Shown: positions 58,709 to 64,000 of the stretch, piece by piece | Layout: every line of letters starts with the position of its first letter | How positions within the stretch are numbered: the first letter of the stretch is position 1 | Assembly: GCA_032871835.1 (NCBI GenBank) | Contig: CM065296.1 | Coordinates: forward strand, 9,992,001 to 10,056,000 | DNA: 64,000 bases | Direction: 5' to 3' | DNA from: Dipteronia dyeriana | Lineage: Eukaryota; Streptophyta; Magnoliopsida; Sapindales; Sapindaceae | Program-made: the position numbers and the translations under genes | The notes under the pieces: model-generated | Seen by the model: the letters and a program-made list of their open reading frames with translations, nothing else | Database searches by the model: none | Told to the model about the DNA's origin: nothing

Positions 58709-60298
58709 TCTTTTTCTTATCGATACGTACTGATAGAATTATATAAGAACATTGTTTTCCTATCAATATGTACCGATAGAACTATATAAGGATATTAAAT
58801 GTAAGTCACTCATTTATAAAAAAAAACATTGACAAATGTATACATGTCAAATCAAAATATATAAAATAAGTGGTTCACATTCAATATTCTTATATAATTT
58901 CATATGAAAATTTATATATATATATATGGCAATCAAATTATTCAATAAGAGATGTTTCGGTGGATACATCGAATGTATTTATTAGAACCATTCAATCATA
59001 TTATATAGTATGCATATTTAATTATATTGACTGATTAGATCCACTCAATTAGGGCATTCAATCATATTAAAAGTGATATAAATATTCAATTATATTAATT
59101 AATGGCACATAAGGTAATGTCATTGTGGCACAAACTTTGGAAGTAGATGTGCCGATTTTATTTTTATTTTTTTCATTTTATATGGTCGAAATTACGTGGA
59201 TACCTGTTGATGGTTGACTTGTAATGTATTAAACACGTCGACCCGGAAAAGAAAGCTGTAATTTACCTCTTCTTCAGGACATTAAATGTACAGTTAAGAA
59301 TTAAAATAATCTAAAGTACAATGTTAATTTGGTTCATGATGCAATGAAAGTATCTTCGTATAAATATGTATTTTTTAGTTTTTAGTGTTATATTAATATT
59401 TTTATTTATTATAAATCCATTTTTTTTAAAATCCATTTTTTTTAAAATAAATTAAAGAATTGCATATTCACATCTACGGTACATTTATTCAAAGTCAAAT
59501 ATGTATTCATTTTATAACCAATCATAATAAAAATATTATTTCAATATTTCTCTTTTTTAATTTTACAATCAAATAAGAAAATGTTAGAAATTTTAATCGG
59601 CATTTCTAGGAAGGTTTCTATAATTAAAAACTCAACTAGATATTCTTTAACTTTTTAAATATATATCCTATGTGACACTAGTTTTTTTTAAATACATATT
59701 TATATTGAAGATGTTATAACGTTGTGATAATGGTCATCTTGTTTGGCTGATGAAATCTTATAAAAAAGAAAAGAAAAAAATTCATCATAATGTACATGGA
59801 GGAAATAGATGTATCAATGAAAGAAAAGATCGTATCCTACCATTTTGTTTGAAATAATTACACTTTTTCCTTTAATCGATTACTTCAAAATAAAAATCTA
59901 TACCTCAAATATTTATAAATATTAAATCTGATCACACAAAAATTTCAAAACATGACCGGATCGGCTCAGGTTAACAAAGAATTTCGTCATGATGAGTAAA
60001 GAGACGATGATCATGACAAGTGCATAGACGTACGGATCCACCAAACACAAATAAGCAACAAGATTGGGTTAACAAGCAAAAATCTCAAGTTGGTGGACGA
60101 TAATTAGAATTCGAACCGTTTAATATATGCTTTACGGGATATACATTAAGTATATGTAAACATATTTATATTTTGTAATATAAAAAAATATTTATTTTTC
60201 AAAATATTATTAAAAAAAAAATCTATGTTTTACAATTTTTACTATATATCATATATGAATATATGTATGTTTGATATATGTTAATTAATTACCATATA
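58468..60298. other. Upstream region of the aquaporin gene
   Basis: AT-rich with no gene. A (TA)n run at 58660-58706 is flanked by inverted TTCTACCGATAAAAAAAGA and TCTTTTTCTTATCGAT...GATAGAATTA, so 58631-58743 can form a cruciform. A further diverged copy of the right arm follows at about 58750-58790. Short duplications (AATCCATTTTTTTTAAA) occur near 59414-59445. Confidence 0.45.
58660..58706 (+). repeat. (TA)n microsatellite in a foldback
   Basis: About 23 TA units at the centre of the inverted repeat described for 58631-58743. Confidence 0.92.
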
Positions 60299-60789
60299 GG
60301 GTTCGAAAAATAAATTGCACTATTTAAGAGGGTGTTGTGTAAATATCACCAGTTTAGTAATGTAAGTTTAAAAGACACCATTTAACGTAAAGAGACGATA
60401 ATACCCCGACAAAATTGAAAAAGAGAGAAAGTTGTCGTTTTGTTAGTCTAAGAAAAGCAAGAGTGGGAAAGAAACAGATGACAACGAAATTGACGGCAAG
60501 GAAATCGGCGGCTAATTGATCGGAAAGGGAATACAGTAGATTTCGCAGCAATTGACAGAGATAAGTTCAGTTTGTTTTATTTATCGATTTGTTGTTAATA
60601 ACTTATCATTGCATTTTAGACTTGTTTTGTTGATTGAAATTGTAGATTAGGGTTGAGAATGGTTGTGGTTTAGGTTTGAGTTTGAAATGAGGTTGAATAT
60701 GTGATTAGGAAGATGAAATTCTGGGTATCAAAGATTGTTTTTTTTTTTTTTAAATAAATAATTAATCGAGAATATTTCAAGCAAAATCG

Positions 60790-61620
60790 AGGAATTTTTT
60801 TATAAAGAATCTAGGAAATTTATCATACGATCGATATTATTTCTCAAAGGATCGAGAACATTTTCAAAGCATCGAGAATATTTTAAAAGGATCGAGAAAT
60901 TGTTTCAAACCATCAAGAATATTTTTCTAAGGATCGAGAATGTTTTTCAAAGGGTCGAGATTTTGTTAAATGATCGAGAAGATTTTTCAAAGAATCGAGA
61001 GGTTTTTCAAAGGATCGAGAATTTTTTAAAACGATCGAGAATATTTTTCTAACGATCGAGAATGTTTTTCAAAGGGTCGAGATTTTTAAAATGATTGAAA
61101 AGATTTTTCAAAGAATCGAGAGGTTTTTCAAAGGATCGAGACTATTTTCAAAGGATCGAGAATGTTTTTCAAATGGTCGAGATTTTTTAAAATGATCGAG
61201 CAGATTTTTCAAAGAATCGAGAGGTTTTTCAAAGGATCGAGACTATTTTCAAAGGATCGAGAATTTTTTTCAAACGATCGAGAATTTTTTTCTAACGATC
61301 AAGAATGTTTTTCAAAGGGTCGATATTTTTTAAAATGATCGAGAAGATTTTTTAAAGAATCGAGAGGTTTTTCAAAGGATCGAAACTATTTTCAAAGGAT
61401 CGAGAATTTTTTCAAACGATCGAGAATATTTGTCTAACTATCGGGAATGTTTTTCAAAGGGTCGAGATTTTTTAAAATGATCGAGAATTTTTTTTAAAGA
61501 ATCGAGAGGTTTTTCAAAAGATTGAGACTATTTTCAAAGGATTGAGAACTTTTTCAAAGGATCGAAAATATTTTCTAAGTATCGAGAATTTGTTTCAAAC
61601 GATCGAGAATATTTTCTAAT
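60790..61620 (+). repeat. ~19-bp array, GGATCGAGAATTTTTTCAAA type (copy C)
   Basis: Some 40 units of (A/G)(G/A/C)(A/G)TCGAGA(A/G)TTTTTCAAA. They are grouped in a higher-order period of about 115-125 bp (for example, the GAATCGAGAGGTTTTTCAAA unit recurs near 60990, 61115, 61216, 61356 and 61498). Confidence 0.92.
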
Positions 61621-61663
61621 TTTTTTTCCAGTTTACTTATGTATTATTTATGTGACATTGCAG

Positions 61664-63959
61664 ATGACGAGCAGGTTGAAGGATTTGCTTAAAACTCCAG
61701 AGGGAGATTGGTTCAAGGGAAAATTGACTCGATACGACCATTTTGAAGCCCTCGCCCGTATAGACAATGCACTTAACCGGGTCCCTGAAGATTTTTTTGT
61801 TGAGGATCGACGTCGGTTCATGGCCTCCTGTTTCGGGCATTTCATGTCGATGCACCGGGAGTTGAAGCTTTCGGGTGGTGTTATTCATCAGCTGTTGTTG
61901 CGGAGTTGGACCATGACGGGCCGACATATGAGATGCAGTTCTTGTTAGGGGACCATGTGGTCAGGTTTTCGAAGGTGGAATTTAGCCTCATCACCGGATT
62001 ACGTTTTGGAGTCGTACCAGACACGAGTATGTATGTTGCAGTGGAGAATGGCATACATCAACGGTACTTTCCTGGACACGATGAGGTATCGTTGGATGAC
62101 TTGAGGGTTGTTCTTACCCACAGAGAGTTTTAACAGGCATACGATGCTGTGAAGTTGTGCCTCATTTACATGTTGAACTGGATATTGATGGGGGTGGACG
62201 AGAGATTGAAGATTCCAGTTTGGTAGTTTCGGTTGGTAGATGACCTCAATGCCTTCGATGGGTTCTCGTGGGGTGCCCACGTCTATAGGCATTCTATCTT
62301 TTCATTCAAGCATGTGTTATCGCGACGACGTGAGGAGAGACACCAACAGTCACAGAGAAATGTTATACATTCCGTGGAAGGGTACAACATTTACGGTCTA
62401 TCACATGCCTTTTTGGTAAGAAATTTGATTTCCAACATGTACATTAAATTTCGTTTCCAAAATTGTTTTGGATTATAACTGTACTTATTTTTGATACAGA
62501 TATTTTCTTTCGAGGTGATCCCCCAATTGAGCATCGATTTTGAGACTCGAAGGGTTACAGACCTTTCTCCTCGTATGTTTAAGTGGGAGTTGACCAAACA
62601 ATCTAGAGGGAAGAAGCTAGACAAGATTTTTAGTGCTAGAGTAAATATTTAATTTGTTAATCGTTATATTACTTACTATGTTTACAATGACATTCATCTA
62701 ACTAAGCTTTCAGATGTCTTCGAGGAAGGAAATCGTGCCCACAGCAGCTAAGGCGGTGGCACCGTACTTCGCAGGCCTAAGTGAGGTGGGGAGCCTGTAT
62801 GTACAGGGCGACAGGGTTCACCTTCCTATTGTCCCTGATCTGACTAGTAGTGAAGATCGTCCCGAAGAGGAGGAGGAGGAGGGTGAGGGTGAGGGTGAGG
62901 GTGAGAGGTGTAGTGAGACAGAGGCTTCAGACCCAACGGGTGCAGATTTCAGTGGGATGGACACTGGCGGATCTGAGTCGTCTCCTCGGTGAGTGAGGCA
63001 TAGAAGGGTTCGGTTTACCACCCTAGGACCTGGTGCCTCTACAGGGGATTCCCGTGCAGGCATTAAACGTTATGAGGAGGTAAGTTGATATGGTAGTTTT
63101 GTTTTTATTAACAAGAACTGTTGATTGTTTTAGTACTAACAATGGTGACATGATTTTAGGCCCCATGGGAACATCAGTTTAACGAGTTGCATGAAGCCCT
63201 CTGGAAGAGTGAAGATGATCGACAACAACAACACTAGGAGTTACTGGATTTTATCCGGAAGAGCGAGAAGAATCAACAACAACAACATAGGGAGTTGCTT
63301 GCATTGATCGGAGGCCTTCAGGGCTTCAGGACACATATGTATCAGCATAAGGAGAAGGATCCACATACCGGATGGGCAGTTTCGGAGAGTGGGGTTCAGT
63401 CTCCCCCTCCCCCTCCAATCGATCAGCAGGCTCCCCTTTCACCTCTCCTCGACCAACAGGCTCCCCCTTCCCCTCCCCCTTTGATCGAGGAACATGATTT
63501 CCCTCCACCTCTGAGCGAGCAGCAGGCTACCCCTCCACCTTCGAGTGAGCAGCAGGCTCCCCATCCACCTCCCCTCGAGCAGCAGGCTCCCTCTTCCCCT
63601 CTGAGCGAGCAGCCGGCTCTCCTTCCACCTCTGAGCTAGCAGGAGGCTCCCCTCCCCCTCCCCCTCCAAGCGATCAACAACCTTCTCATTCACCTCCCTT
63701 CGAGCAGCAAGCTCCCCCTCTACAGACTACTTCGATCCAGCTGCACATGGAACAAAGCCCCTCATCGCAGCACACCCCAGCGGGGGGAGTTCGACAACAG
63801 CGGGGGCAGTTGCTTAGCCCGTACACAGATCTGTGCCGACCTAAGAGGGTAAGGGTAATACTTGAGGGACCTGACCACGTATTTAATCCCTACGGACTGG
63901 TGGACGGTGACCAATTGAAGGCTTACCGAGCCTTCAAGAAGAACGTATACGGAGAACTG
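61664..63959 (+). pseudogene. DUF1985 / Ulp1-like protease gene of MULE copy C, 5' part
   Basis: Exon 1 (61664-62418) encodes DUF1985: FGHFMSMHRELKLSGGVIHQ, FLLGDHVVRFSKVEFSLITG, VDDLNAFDGFSWGAHVY. It has a 1-base frameshift near 61900 and stops at 62131-62133 and 62224-62226. Exon 2 (about 62500-62640, VIPQLSIDFETRRV) and exon 3 (from 62713, KEIVPTAAKAVAPYFAGL) follow; exon 3 has an acidic EEEEEEGEGEGEGE run and a TGA at about 62991. Exon 4 (from 63160) has Gln runs and many (S/E)QQAP(P/S)P repeats (63410-63720), broken by a frameshift near 63640. It ends with HVFNPYGLVDGDQLKAY before a GTAAGT donor at 63960. The module order predicts a Ulp1/SUMO-protease-like domain beyond the window. DUF1985 plus Ulp1 is a known plant pairing. 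Confidence 0.75.
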
Positions 63960-64000
63960 TAAGTAAATTTCTTTTTTATTAAGGTGGCGGGTTTTCTTCT

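Larger units (their letters stand above)
60299..64000 (+). mobile_element. MULE copy C carrying a DUF1985/Ulp1-type gene, running off the right edge
   Basis: The left terminus GGGTTCGAAAAATAAATTGCAC, then GTAAGTTTAAAAGACACC, matches the terminal repeats of copies A and D. After a ~450-bp leader comes a ~19-bp array (60790-61620), then a multi-exon gene (61664 onward). The right terminus lies outside the window. Gene-carrying MULEs of this kind (KAONASHI in Arabidopsis, CUMULE in cucurbits) are established. Confidence 0.72.

Overview
The window is from the nuclear genome of a flowering plant, very probably a eudicot. The evidence is two ordinary plant genes (an intronless JINGUBANG-type WD40 gene and a three-exon TIP4-type tonoplast aquaporin), GT-AG introns, and a dense mix of typical angiosperm transposons. 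The species cannot be named from sequence alone.

Layout. 1-26.4 kb is a nest of Ty3/gypsy elements of the Tat lineage (two RNase H modules and an extra antisense gene). E1 and E2 read on the minus strand. E2's 3' LTR (3971-5120) abuts E1's pol. A plus-strand pair, E3 (non-autonomous) and E4 (with gag-pol), begins with an LTR at 11036 that abuts E2's pol, and E3 and E4 share the LTR at 15498-16714. Each autonomous copy is ordered gag-pol, a ~99-bp satellite, then an intron-containing antisense ORF (aORF) pointing back at pol. 26.4-30.9 kb is an AT-rich body ending in a probable copia-type LTR; it carries an unusual series of small hairpins with a shared loop and different but self-complementary stems. 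30.9-37.6 kb holds DNA transposons with clear ends: a 1.7-kb Mutator-like element (MULE), a hAT-like MITE, a 2.5-kb CACTA element and a probable small MULE. 38-46.7 kb and 60.3 kb to the right edge hold one MULE family whose members have a terminal inverted repeat, a ~20-bp simple-repeat array and, in larger copies, MURA-transposase, DUF1985 or Ulp1-protease-like exons. LINE fragments, a palindromic array, MITEs and a TRIM retrotransposon lie between.

The host genes are at 53471-54916 (+) and 56333-58467 (-). They are convergent, about 1.4 kb apart, and look intact. They share no obvious pathway. Everything left of about 52 kb, and from 60.3 kb on, is mobile DNA or its debris; nearly all element genes carry stops or frameshifts.

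The observations I would follow first are: the covarying hairpin series (about 26.9-30.4 kb); MULE relatives that each carry their own subterminal repeat array, with poly-G runs in two of them; the palindromic GATATC-centred array at 43.4-44.0 kb; and the convergent pol/satellite/aORF design of the Tat elements, kept in part even in the non-autonomous E3.
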